NCBI GenBank assembly: GCA_012837465.1
Contig: DURG01000245.1
Location: 1-18,969 of the forward strand
DNA from: Propionibacterium sp.
GTDB taxonomy: Bacteria > Actinomycetota > Actinomycetes > Propionibacteriales > Propionibacteriaceae
Reading direction: 5' to 3'
Length of the DNA: 18,969 bases
Shown piece after piece: positions 7,286-13,580 of the stretch. The notes under the pieces were generated by a model. That model worked only from the letters and a program-made list of their open reading frames with translations. It was not told where the DNA came from and searched no databases. The position numbers and the translations under genes were made by a program. Numbering within the stretch: the first letter of the stretch is position 1; each line of letters opens with the position of its first letter.

Positions 7286-8052
7286 ATCCCGAAGATCGGC
7301 AACTGGCGGCGGGGCTCGATGCCCTTGGCCGCCAGTTCTGCGTACGCCAGCGGCAGCACGTTGGCCATGGTCTCCTTCGTGAAGGGCCACTCTGCCGCCT
7401 CGGCCGCGTCGTCCGCCTTCACCCCCTGCTGGATCAGCATCTCGGTCTGGGAGTAGATGATGCCCACCTCGGCGCGTGCGATGAACGCGGCCTCCCGATC
7501 CACGACGGCACCGTGGCCGGGGACGAACTTCGTCGCGGCGTTCGCGGCGCCGAGGACGCCGTCGAGCACCATGGGCCAGTTGCTGAGGGAGCCGCGCTCG
7601 TCGAACTGGGGGTCTGCGCCCTCCTCCAGGAGGTCTCCGGCGAAGACCACGTTCTCCCCAGGCAGGTAGACGAGCACGTCGTGGTCGGTGTGGGCCGGGC
7701 CGAAGTGCAGCGCTTCGACCCGCTGGTTGCCCAGATCCACGGCCATGGCCATGGAGAACTGGCGGGTCACCTCGACGGGTTCGAGGCCCTCGTGCGCGAT
7801 GGAGATGACCTCGCCCATCCCGGCCAGCCCGCCGATGTGGTCGTGGTGGTCGTGGGTCAGGAGCACGTGGGTGACCGGGACCCCTGCCTTCTCCGTCGCG
7901 GAGGCGAGCACCTCGGCTCCCTGCTCGGGCGTGTTGCCGGTGTCGATCAGCATGGCCGAGGCGTCTCCGACGACCAGGCCGATGTTGACCCGGTGCGGTT
8001 CCACCGCGGTGACGAAGACGCGTTCGGTGACAGGGGTCCAGTCGATTGTCAT
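7282..8052 (-). CDS. Metallo-beta-lactamase-fold hydrolase
   Basis: A 256-residue zinc hydrolase of the MBL superfamily. Metal motifs are THDHHDH (66-72), His121 in GPAHTDHD, Asp140 in FAGDLLE and His180 in VPGHGAV, enough for a two-metal site. The glyoxalase-II/beta-lactamase-like order is clear, but the substrate is not; many such proteins are thioesterases, lactonases or quinone-pathway hydrolases. There is no signal peptide, so it acts in the cytoplasm. I chose the start MTIDWTP at 8052 because TAGGAT lies 7 nt upstream on this strand (8060-8065), a leaderless promoter pattern; earlier ATGs fall in or before that box. The gene is divergent from hrcA with only 73 nt between start codons and a CIRCE element there. 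Its 3' end overlaps araA by 4 nt. Confidence 0.85.
   Translation of the reverse strand: MTIDWTPVTERVFVTAVEPHRVNIGLVVGDASAMLIDTGNTPEQGAEVLASATEKAGVPVTHVLLTHDHHDHIGGLAGMGEVISIAHEGLEPVEVTRQFSMAMAVDLGNQRVEALHFGPAHTDHDVLVYLPGENVVFAGDLLEEGADPQFDERGSLSNWPMVLDGVLGAANAATKFVPGHGAVVDREAAFIARAEVGIIYSQTEMLIQQGVKADDAAEAAEWPFTKETMANVLPLAYAELAAKGIEPRRQLPIFGI
7301..7337 (+). terminator. Strong hairpin after araA, candidate terminator
   Basis: AACTGGCGGC at 7301-7310 pairs perfectly with GCCGCCAGTT at 7328-7337. Inside, GGGC at 7312-7315 can pair with GCCC at 7321-7324. The structure begins 15 nt after the araA stop, where a terminator would sit. There is no clear U-tract, so it may act by stalling or as a 3' stabiliser. 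On the other strand it lies within the last codons of the MBL gene, where translating ribosomes would keep it open. Confidence 0.55.
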
Positions 8053-8059
8053 GAGCACC

Positions 8060-8065
8060 ATCCTA
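8060..8065 (-). promoter_or_regulatory. Probable -10 box of the MBL hydrolase gene (leaderless)
   Basis: Read on the minus strand this is TAGGAT, ending 7 nt before the ATG at 8052. Actinobacterial leaderless genes commonly have a TANNNT box 6-8 nt ahead of the start codon. No good -35 is visible at 16-18 bp. Confidence 0.5.
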
Positions 8066-8072
8066 GGCGGGG

Positions 8073-8078
8073 TACACT
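8073..8078 (+). promoter_or_regulatory. Probable -10 box of hrcA-dnaJ2
   Basis: TACACT fits the TANNNT actinobacterial -10. It overlaps the first two bases of the CIRCE element, so transcription would start near 8085 in the middle of the element. No convincing -35 is seen; TTGTCA at 8046-8051 is too far away (21 bp). Confidence 0.5.
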
Positions 8079-8103
8079 GGCACTCGGCTACCCCGAGTGC
8101 CAG
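8077..8103. promoter_or_regulatory. CIRCE element (HrcA operator)
   Basis: CTGGCACTC at 8077-8085 and GAGTGCCAG at 8095-8103 form a perfect 9-bp inverted repeat with a 9-bp spacer. The known CIRCE consensus is TTAGCACTC-N9-GAGTGCTAA, so the GCACTC/GAGTGC core and spacing are exact, and the outer bases differ but stay symmetrical. It lies 22 bp ahead of hrcA, whose product is the CIRCE-binding repressor, so autoregulation is expected. Confidence 0.92.
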
Positions 8104-8125
8104 CCTGAGACGTGATGGAGGTGAC

Positions 8126-9127
8126 ATGCTCGACGACCGGAAGCTCGACGTCCTCAAGGCCATCGTGACCGACTACGTGGCCAGCCGCGAGCCCGTCGGC
8201 TCCAAGGCGCTCGTCGAGCGGCACAAGCTCGACGTCTCTGCCGCGACCGTGCGCAACGACATGGCCGCGCTGGAGGAGGAGGGCTACATCACGCAGCCCC
8301 ACACCAGCGCCGGTCGCATCCCCACGGACAAGGGCTACCGCCTCTTCGTGGACAAGCTGGCGCGCATCAAGCCCTTGTCGGGCGCCGAGCGCAACGCCAT
8401 CACCTCGTTCATGAACGGCACCGCGGACGTGGACGACCTCGTGATGCGGACGGTGCGGCTGCTGGCCCAGCTGACCCGCCAGGTCGCGATCGTGCAGTAC
8501 CCGGTGGCCCAGCATGCGCAGGTGCGCCATGTGGAGCTGGTGTCGTTGACGCCGGAGCGGCTGATGGTCATCGTCGTGCAGTCCTCCGGCCGCGTGGACC
8601 AGACGGTGCTGGAGGCACCGACGGCCGACGAGCCCCGGCTGCACGCGCTGCGCATGAAGCTGGCCGCCGCCACCATCGGCAAGACCCCGGCAGATGCGGC
8701 TGGTTCGCTCGCCGGCCTGCTGGATGCGGTGGCCCCGGAGGAACGCGCCTTCGCCGCGCCCGTCGTCGCCGCCGTCCTGGAGACCATCGCGGCGGAACCC
8801 GCCGCGCAGGTGGTCGTCGCCGGCGTGCCGAACCTGGCTGGGGCCGCGTTCGAGACCAACATGCGTCCGTTGCTGGAGGCGCTCGAGGAGCAGGTCGTCC
8901 TGATGCGCCTGCTCGGCGAGGCCGCCGGGGACGACGTCACCGTCCGGATCGGGCAGGAGAACACGGCCCAGGGCTTCCAGTCGACTTCACTGGTGGCTTC
9001 CGGGTACGGTGCCGGATTCGGGGCGAGCCTCGGCGTCGTCGGGCCCACCCGGATGGACTACCCGTCCACCATCGCCGCGGTACGTGCCGTGGCACGCTAT
9101 GTGAGCAGATTCCTGATCGAAGGCTGA
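8126..9127 (+). CDS. hrcA: Heat-inducible transcription repressor HrcA
   Basis: A 333-residue repressor that binds CIRCE and is released when protein folding is disturbed, classically through GroE chaperonin. The N-terminal winged helix is clear: LDVLKAIVTDYVASREPVGSK (7-27), SAATVRNDMAALEEEGYI (38-55) and HTSAGRIPTDKGYRLFVD (59-76). The C-terminal GVVGPTRMDYPSTIAAVRAV is the conserved HrcA ending. GGAGG at 8117-8121 lies 4 nt before the ATG; a longer open frame upstream crosses the promoter and the MBL gene and is not coding. Its own operator is just upstream. dnaJ2 follows after 11 nt in the same transcript. In actinobacteria HrcA usually governs groES/groEL, while HspR governs dnaK; neither of those genes is here. 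Confidence 0.97.
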   Translation: MLDDRKLDVLKAIVTDYVASREPVGSKALVERHKLDVSAATVRNDMAALEEEGYITQPHTSAGRIPTDKGYRLFVDKLARIKPLSGAERNAITSFMNGTADVDDLVMRTVRLLAQLTRQVAIVQYPVAQHAQVRHVELVSLTPERLMVIVVQSSGRVDQTVLEAPTADEPRLHALRMKLAAATIGKTPADAAGSLAGLLDAVAPEERAFAAPVVAAVLETIAAEPAAQVVVAGVPNLAGAAFETNMRPLLEALEEQVVLMRLLGEAAGDDVTVRIGQENTAQGFQSTSLVASGYGAGFGASLGVVGPTRMDYPSTIAAVRAVARYVSRFLIEG

Positions 9128-9138
9128 ACCGAACAGAT

Positions 9139-10311
9139 ATGAGCAAGGACTACTACGCCATCCTCGGCGTCGAACGCGACGCGACGCCCGAAGGCATCAA
9201 GAAGGCCTACCGTCGCCGCGCCATGAAGGTGCACCCCGACGTGGCCCCGGACGATGCGGAGGCCGCTGAGAAGTTCAAGGAACTCAGCGAGGCCTACGAA
9301 GTGCTGAGTGACCCGAACAAGCGCGCCATCTTCGACAGGGGCGGCGACCCGCTGTCAGGAATGGGCGGCGCGGGCTTCTCCGGCTTCGGCGGCGGTTTCG
9401 CGGGGGGCTTCGACTTCACGAACCTCGTCGACGCGATGTTCGGCCAGGCGGGAGGCCGCGGCCCGCGCTCCCGCGTCCGCCAGGGTCAGGACGCGCTGGT
9501 ACGCGTCTCGCTCGACCTGCACGAGGCAGTCTTCGGCGTGACCAAGCCCGTCAAGGTGGCCACCGCCGTCGTGTGCCCCAAGTGCACCGGCAAGGGCGGC
9601 GAGCCCGGCTCCGAGCCGGTGACCTGCTCCACCTGCAACGGCAACGGCGACATCACCCAGATCCAGCGCTCCTTCCTCGGCGACATCCGCACGTCGCAGG
9701 CCTGCCCCACCTGCCGTGGCTACGGCACAGTCATCCCGCGCCCCTGCGGTGAATGCTCCGGCGAGGGCCGCGTCCGCACCACCCGCACCCTGCAGGTCAA
9801 GATCCCGGCAGGCGTGTCCACCGGCATCCGCATTCACCTCGAGTCACAGGGCGAGGTCGGCCCCGGCGGCGGCCCCGCCGGCGACCTCTACGTCGAACTG
9901 GCCGTCAACAGCCACGACACGTTCCGCCGCGACGGCGACAACCTCGAGATGGTCGTGAAGCTGCCCATGACGGCGGCCGCGCTCGGCACCAACGTCGACC
10001 TCACCACGCTCGAGGCCGAATGGGACAAGTCCGACGAGGCGGATCGCAAGGTCTCGCTGGAGGTGCCGGCGGGCACCCAGTCGGGCACCCGCATCGCCCT
10101 CAAGGACCGAGGCGTGCCCCGCCTGCGCGGCGGCGGCCGAGGCGAGTTGGGCGTGACCCTGCTCGTCGAGACGCCCACCAAGCTCGACGACCACCAGCGC
10201 GAACTGCTGCGCCAGCTGGCCGATGTCCGCGACGAGACCAGGGCCGAGGCGGTCGCCGCCAAGCCCGGCAAGGCGGGCGTCTTCGGCAAGCTGAGCGAGT
10301 GGTTCTCGTGA
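9139..10311 (+). CDS. dnaJ: Chaperone protein DnaJ (DnaJ2, hrcA-linked)
   Basis: A 390-residue Hsp40 that hands unfolded proteins to DnaK and stimulates its ATPase. The J domain spans about 4-67 with the essential HPD at 32-34. A Gly/Phe-rich linker follows (about 74-108). Four zinc-finger repeats begin CPKC at 146, CSTC at 163, CPTC at 189 and CGEC at 203, all complete. The substrate-binding C-terminal domains end near 365. Actinobacteria usually have one dnaJ beside dnaK-grpE and a second beside hrcA; this is the second, often called dnaJ2. The ribosome-binding site is poor (GAAGG is 15 nt away), so reinitiation after hrcA may matter. Its stop overlaps the rsmE GTG. Confidence 0.95.
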   Translation: MSKDYYAILGVERDATPEGIKKAYRRRAMKVHPDVAPDDAEAAEKFKELSEAYEVLSDPNKRAIFDRGGDPLSGMGGAGFSGFGGGFAGGFDFTNLVDAMFGQAGGRGPRSRVRQGQDALVRVSLDLHEAVFGVTKPVKVATAVVCPKCTGKGGEPGSEPVTCSTCNGNGDITQIQRSFLGDIRTSQACPTCRGYGTVIPRPCGECSGEGRVRTTRTLQVKIPAGVSTGIRIHLESQGEVGPGGGPAGDLYVELAVNSHDTFRRDGDNLEMVVKLPMTAAALGTNVDLTTLEAEWDKSDEADRKVSLEVPAGTQSGTRIALKDRGVPRLRGGGRGELGVTLLVETPTKLDDHQRELLRQLADVRDETRAEAVAAKPGKAGVFGKLSEWFS

Positions 10312-11039
10312 CGGATCCGCTCTTCCTCGCCGAGTTCGACGACGTCGTGCGCCCCGGCGCGCTCGTCGTCGTGGCCGGCGACGAGGCGCACCATGCGGTC
10401 AGCGTCAAGCGCATCGCCAGGGGCGAAAGTGTCCTGCTCTCGAACGGCCACGGCCTGGGGCTGCGCGGCACCGTCACCGAGGTCGCCAAACGCCAGCTGA
10501 GCGTCGAGGTCCTCGAGTTGATCGCCGACGAGGCCCCGCGCCTCGGTTGGGGCGTCGTCCAGGCCTTGGCCAAGGGCGACCGCAGCGACCTCGCCGTCCA
10601 GATGGCCACTGAACTCGGCGCCCAGCGCATCATCGCCTGGCAGGCCTCCCGCTCCATCGTCCGCTGGCAGGGGGAGCGCGGCACGAAGGCCCTCGACAAG
10701 TGGCGCGCCACAGCCCGCGAGGCTGCCAAGCAGGCCCGCCGGTTCCTCGTCCCGGAGATCTCTGCAGCATCCACCGCGCAGGTCGTCGCCGCCATCGCCG
10801 AGGCAGACGTCGCGTTGGTCCTCCACGAGGACGCCGAGCAACACATCGCGCACGTCGAACTCCCCGAAGAAGGCCTGGGGCTCGTCATCGTGGGCCCGGA
10901 GGGTGGCATCTCGCCCGAGGAACTGGACGCCTTCGTCGCCGCCGGCGCGCGGCCGGTGCTGATCAGCGACGGGGTGCTGCGCACCTCCACCGCCGGCGCG
11001 GTCGCGCTCGGCCAACTCGACGTCCTGGCCCGCCGATGA
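10308..11039 (+). CDS. rsmE: 16S rRNA (uracil-1498-N3)-methyltransferase
   Basis: A 243-residue SPOUT-class (knotted) methyltransferase that makes m3U1498 in the decoding region of 16S rRNA, using S-adenosylmethionine. The N-terminal PUA-like domain includes GDEAHHAVSVKRIARGE (24-40). The catalytic domain shows EAAKQARR (138-145), VGPEGGIS (195-202) and LRTSTAGAVAL (224-234), the last two forming the SAM-binding knot. The GTG at 10308 overlaps the dnaJ2 stop as GTGA, indicating coupled translation. Its own stop overlaps the tgt ATG. dnaJ-rsmE linkage is common in Gram-positive genomes. Complete, with no missing motif. Confidence 0.95.
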   Translation: MTDPLFLAEFDDVVRPGALVVVAGDEAHHAVSVKRIARGESVLLSNGHGLGLRGTVTEVAKRQLSVEVLELIADEAPRLGWGVVQALAKGDRSDLAVQMATELGAQRIIAWQASRSIVRWQGERGTKALDKWRATAREAAKQARRFLVPEISAASTAQVVAAIAEADVALVLHEDAEQHIAHVELPEEGLGLVIVGPEGGISPEELDAFVAAGARPVLISDGVLRTSTAGAVALGQLDVLARR

Positions 11040-12253
11040 GTTTCTCCTTCGACGTCACCCACCGGCTGGGCGACACCTCGGCCCGCGCTGGAGTCATCCA
11101 TACCCCGCACGGCGACGTGGAGACCCCTGCGTTCATCGTCGTCGGCACCAAAGCGACGGTGAAGGCCGTGCTGCCCGAGGCCGTCGCCGACACCGGCGCG
11201 CAGGCGGTGCTGGCCAACGCCTACCACCTCTACCTGCAGCCCGGCTCCGACATCGTCGACGAGGCCGGCGGCCTCGGTGCCTTCATGAACTGGCCCGGCC
11301 CCACCTTCACCGATTCCGGCGGCTTCCAGGTGATGAGCTTGGGGGCCGGCTTCAAGAAGGTGCTCGCGATGGACACCAAGGGGATGGCCAGCGACGACGT
11401 GATCGCCGAGGGCAAGACCCGCCGGGCCCACGTCGACGACGACGGCGTGACCTTCAAGTCCCACCTCGATGGCACCATGCACCGCTTCACGCCGGAGGTG
11501 TCCATGGGCATCCAGCACCAACTGGGTGCCGACATCATGTTCGCCTTCGACGAGCTGACCACGCTGATGAACACCCGCGCGTACCAGGAATCCTCCGTGG
11601 ATCGGACCCACGCGTGGGCGATCCGGTGCCTCGCCGAGCACGAGCGGCTCACGCAGGAGCGCGCCGGCAAGCCGTACCAGGCACTGTTCGGCGTCATCCA
11701 AGGTGCGCAGTACGAGGACCTCCGACGCCGGGCCGCGCGTGATCTCGCCGAGCTCGAGGTGGACGGCCGCTCCTTCGACGGCTTCGGCCTCGGCGGCGCG
11801 CTGGAGAAGGAGAACCTGGGCCAGATCATCTCCTGGATGGTTGACGAACTGCCCGAGGACAAGCCCCGCCACCTGTTGGGCATCTCGGAGCCAGACGACC
11901 TGTTCGCCGCCGTCGAGATGGGGGCTGACACGTTCGACTGCGTCAACCCCTCGCGGGTCGCCCGGAATGCGGCGATCTACACCGCCGACGGCCGCTACAA
12001 CGTGAACACGGCGCGCCACCGTCGCTCCTTCATCCCGTTGGAGGAGGGGTGCGACTGCTACACGTGCACGCACTACACACGTGCCTACCTCCACCACCTG
12101 TTCAAGGCCAAGGAGATGCTGAGCTCCACGCTGGCGACGATCCACAACGAGCGCTTCACCGTGCGGCTGGTGGACAACATCCGCCAGTCGCTGAAGGAGG
12201 GCACGTTCTACGAGTTCCGCGACGAGTTCCTCGGCCGCTTCTACGGGGGCTGA
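11036..12253 (+). CDS. tgt: tRNA-guanine transglycosylase (Tgt)
   Basis: A 405-residue TIM-barrel zinc enzyme that swaps G34 of GUN-anticodon tRNAs for a 7-deazaguanine. The general acid/base is Asp93 (DSGGFQ) and the nucleophile Asp301 (FDCVNPSR). Gln222 (IQGA) corresponds to the base-contacting Gln203 of the Zymomonas enzyme. Zinc ligands are Cys339, Cys341, Cys344 and His370, with the canonical 26-residue gap to the histidine. Two specificity positions are unusual by eye-alignment: FDEL gives Leu174 for Cys158, and GLGG gives Gly254 for Val233. In eukaryotic queuine-specific enzymes these positions are Val and Gly. The substrate may therefore be queuine instead of preQ1. The ATG overlaps the rsmE stop. 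A precursor transporter converges on it downstream, and no queuosine biosynthesis gene is in the window. Confidence 0.93.
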   Translation: MSFSFDVTHRLGDTSARAGVIHTPHGDVETPAFIVVGTKATVKAVLPEAVADTGAQAVLANAYHLYLQPGSDIVDEAGGLGAFMNWPGPTFTDSGGFQVMSLGAGFKKVLAMDTKGMASDDVIAEGKTRRAHVDDDGVTFKSHLDGTMHRFTPEVSMGIQHQLGADIMFAFDELTTLMNTRAYQESSVDRTHAWAIRCLAEHERLTQERAGKPYQALFGVIQGAQYEDLRRRAARDLAELEVDGRSFDGFGLGGALEKENLGQIISWMVDELPEDKPRHLLGISEPDDLFAAVEMGADTFDCVNPSRVARNAAIYTADGRYNVNTARHRRSFIPLEEGCDCYTCTHYTRAYLHHLFKAKEMLSSTLATIHNERFTVRLVDNIRQSLKEGTFYEFRDEFLGRFYGG

Positions 12254-12260
12254 TCGGCGA

Positions 12261-12274
12261 GCCTCTGTCGAGGC
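12261..12274. terminator. Small hairpin between convergent tgt and the queuosine transporter
   Basis: GCCTC at 12261-12265 pairs with GAGGC at 12270-12274 around a TGTC loop, 7 nt after the tgt stop in a 56-nt convergent gap. There is no U-tract on either side. It may be a weak bidirectional terminator or chance. Confidence 0.3.
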
Positions 12275-12309
12275 GGCAGGCGAGGGGGCGACTGGCTCAG
12301 GGAGCGTCG

Positions 12310-12993
12310 CTAGACGGAATAGCTGGGTTCGTGGCGCTTGACGAGCTTGATCACCTGATACGTGACGGGCATGAAGATGACCTCGATGAGGACCTTGTAG
12401 ATGTAGCCCACCAGGATGTAGTTGAGCAGCGTGCCGCCGGTGATGATGCCGGCGAACGCGACGATGCAGAAGATGATGGTGTCGGCCGCCTCGCCGACGA
12501 CGGTGGAGCCCAGCAGGCGGGCCCAGAGGCCGCCCTCCCTGGTGCGCTGCTTCAGCTTCACCAGCACCCAGGCGTTCAGCAACTGCCCTGCGAGGTAGCC
12601 CAGCACGGAGGCGAGGACGATGCGCGGCACGAAGCCGAGCACGGCCTCGAAGGCGGCCTGGTTCCCCCAGTCGTCGGCCGGGGGAGCGGCGCCGACCACG
12701 AGGAAGGTCAGGGAGGCGAGGATCGAGACCATGAAGCCGATCAGGATCGCCCGCTTGGCGCCCTTCATGCCGTAGACCTCGGCCAGCACGTCACCCAGGA
12801 TGTAGGTGAGCGGGAACAGGAAGGCGCCGCCGTCGGTGATGATCGGCAGCACCGGGAAGCCGAAGACCTCCACGTCGGGGCCGAACTGGATCAGCTTGAC
12901 CGCGGAGACGTTTGAAATCAGCAGCAGGGCGCAGAACAGCGCCACGACGATGTCGTAGACACCGCGTTGGCGGATGGCGAACTGGACTGTCAT
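12310..12993 (-). CDS. Queuosine precursor transporter (YhhQ / Vut_1 family)
   Basis: A 227-residue membrane protein of the family that takes up queuosine precursors (preQ0/preQ1, and in some bacteria queuine or queuosine). Hydrophobic segments lie at about residues 13-36, 48-68, 82-102, 119-146, 165-186 and 188-215. Conserved family stretches are FPLTYILGDVLAEVYG (60-75) and LLGSTVVGEAADTIIF (160-175). I placed the start at 12993 because AGGA precedes it by 7 nt. An in-frame GTG at 13018-13020 would add nine residues and has TAGTAT 6 nt ahead (13027-13032), so a leaderless start there is a real alternative. The gene converges on tgt, which would use the imported base. Confidence 0.88.
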   Translation of the reverse strand: MTVQFAIRQRGVYDIVVALFCALLLISNVSAVKLIQFGPDVEVFGFPVLPIITDGGAFLFPLTYILGDVLAEVYGMKGAKRAILIGFMVSILASLTFLVVGAAPPADDWGNQAAFEAVLGFVPRIVLASVLGYLAGQLLNAWVLVKLKQRTREGGLWARLLGSTVVGEAADTIIFCIVAFAGIITGGTLLNYILVGYIYKVLIEVIFMPVTYQVIKLVKRHEPSYSV

Positions 12994-13026
12994 CTGGTTT
13001 TCCTGGGCAGTGGCGGGCACTGGCGC

Positions 13027-13032
13027 ATACTA
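13027..13032 (-). promoter_or_regulatory. Probable -10 box of the queuosine transporter gene
   Basis: Read on the minus strand this is TAGTAT, a good TANNNT match, 6 nt before a GTG at 13020 and 33 nt before the ATG at 12993. A clear -35 is not visible. Confidence 0.5.
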
Positions 13033-13096
13033 GCCGGTTCCACTGTGGTCAGCGCGTTTGCACACTCTGGGCGCGAACCGGTGGCAAACTCAGTAC

Positions 13097-13519
13097 ATGG
13101 ATGACATCACCGAGACCGTTCCTGAAGATTCAGTGCAACTGGACCAGCTGCAGCCGGACGACTCGTTGATCTATCGCGGGGTCGACGACGTCCTGGACGA
13201 GGGCTACATCACGCCCGACAACTGGTCACCGGCCATGGGCTACGGCAACACCGCCGAAGAGATGCGCCGGGGCGAGACCATCGACATGCGCGTCAAGCAG
13301 GAGGAGCCGGACAAGGCCCCCACGGACGACGGGCACTGGAACCCCAACGACGAGCCGCGGGAGGTGGGGCGCGAACGCGCTGGCCGTCTCATGGCCGTGC
13401 AGGGCCTGGGCCGCGACGACACCTTGGGCGTCGACGTCGGCTACAGCGGCGGGGCAGCCAGTGCCGAAGAGGCCGCCATGCACATCATCTCCGACGATGA
13501 CGACGACATCATCGAGTGA
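13097..13519 (+). CDS. DUF5709 domain-containing protein
   Basis: A 140-residue, very acidic, soluble protein with no signal peptide or membrane segment. I recognise the actinobacterial DUF5709 pattern: LQPDDSLIYRGVDDVLDEGY early on, then GETIDMRVKQEEPD in the middle, and SGGAASAEEAAMHI close to the end, followed by an Asp-rich tail (DDDDDI). No function is known to me. The ATG at 13097 is chosen over the in-frame ATG at 13058, whose added residues do not resemble the family and would extend into the divergent promoter region. There is no ribosome-binding site, but CAAACT at 13085-13090 ends 6 nt before the ATG, so a leaderless mRNA is possible. It diverges from the queuosine transporter, with no evident link in function. 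Confidence 0.85.
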   Translation: MDDITETVPEDSVQLDQLQPDDSLIYRGVDDVLDEGYITPDNWSPAMGYGNTAEEMRRGETIDMRVKQEEPDKAPTDDGHWNPNDEPREVGRERAGRLMAVQGLGRDDTLGVDVGYSGGAASAEEAAMHIISDDDDDIIE

Positions 13520-13529
13520 CGCCAAGGCA

Positions 13530-13535
13530 TAGACT
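13530..13535 (+). promoter_or_regulatory. Possible -10 box for the phoH-ybeY operon
   Basis: TAGACT, the same hexamer as in the araDA promoter, lies 45 nt ahead of the phoH ATG. No consensus -35 is present at 16-18 bp. It falls in the 61-nt gap between the DUF5709 gene and phoH. Confidence 0.4.
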
Positions 13536-13580
13536 GGGTGGCCGCGGCGTGTTTCGCGTCGTGAACCGACCAACCTAGGA

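Noticed and set aside
7688..8125. In-frame extension upstream of hrcA
   Set aside because: It runs across the CIRCE element, the promoter and the opposite-strand MBL gene; the real start has GGAGG at the right distance.
8053..8163. Longer start for the MBL hydrolase on the minus strand
   Set aside because: The extension covers the divergent promoter, CIRCE and the hrcA start; the TAGGAT box supports the start at 8052.
8694..8903. Small internal plus-strand frames within hrcA and other genes
   Set aside because: They are arginine/serine-rich out-of-frame readings of the real genes without ribosome-binding sites.
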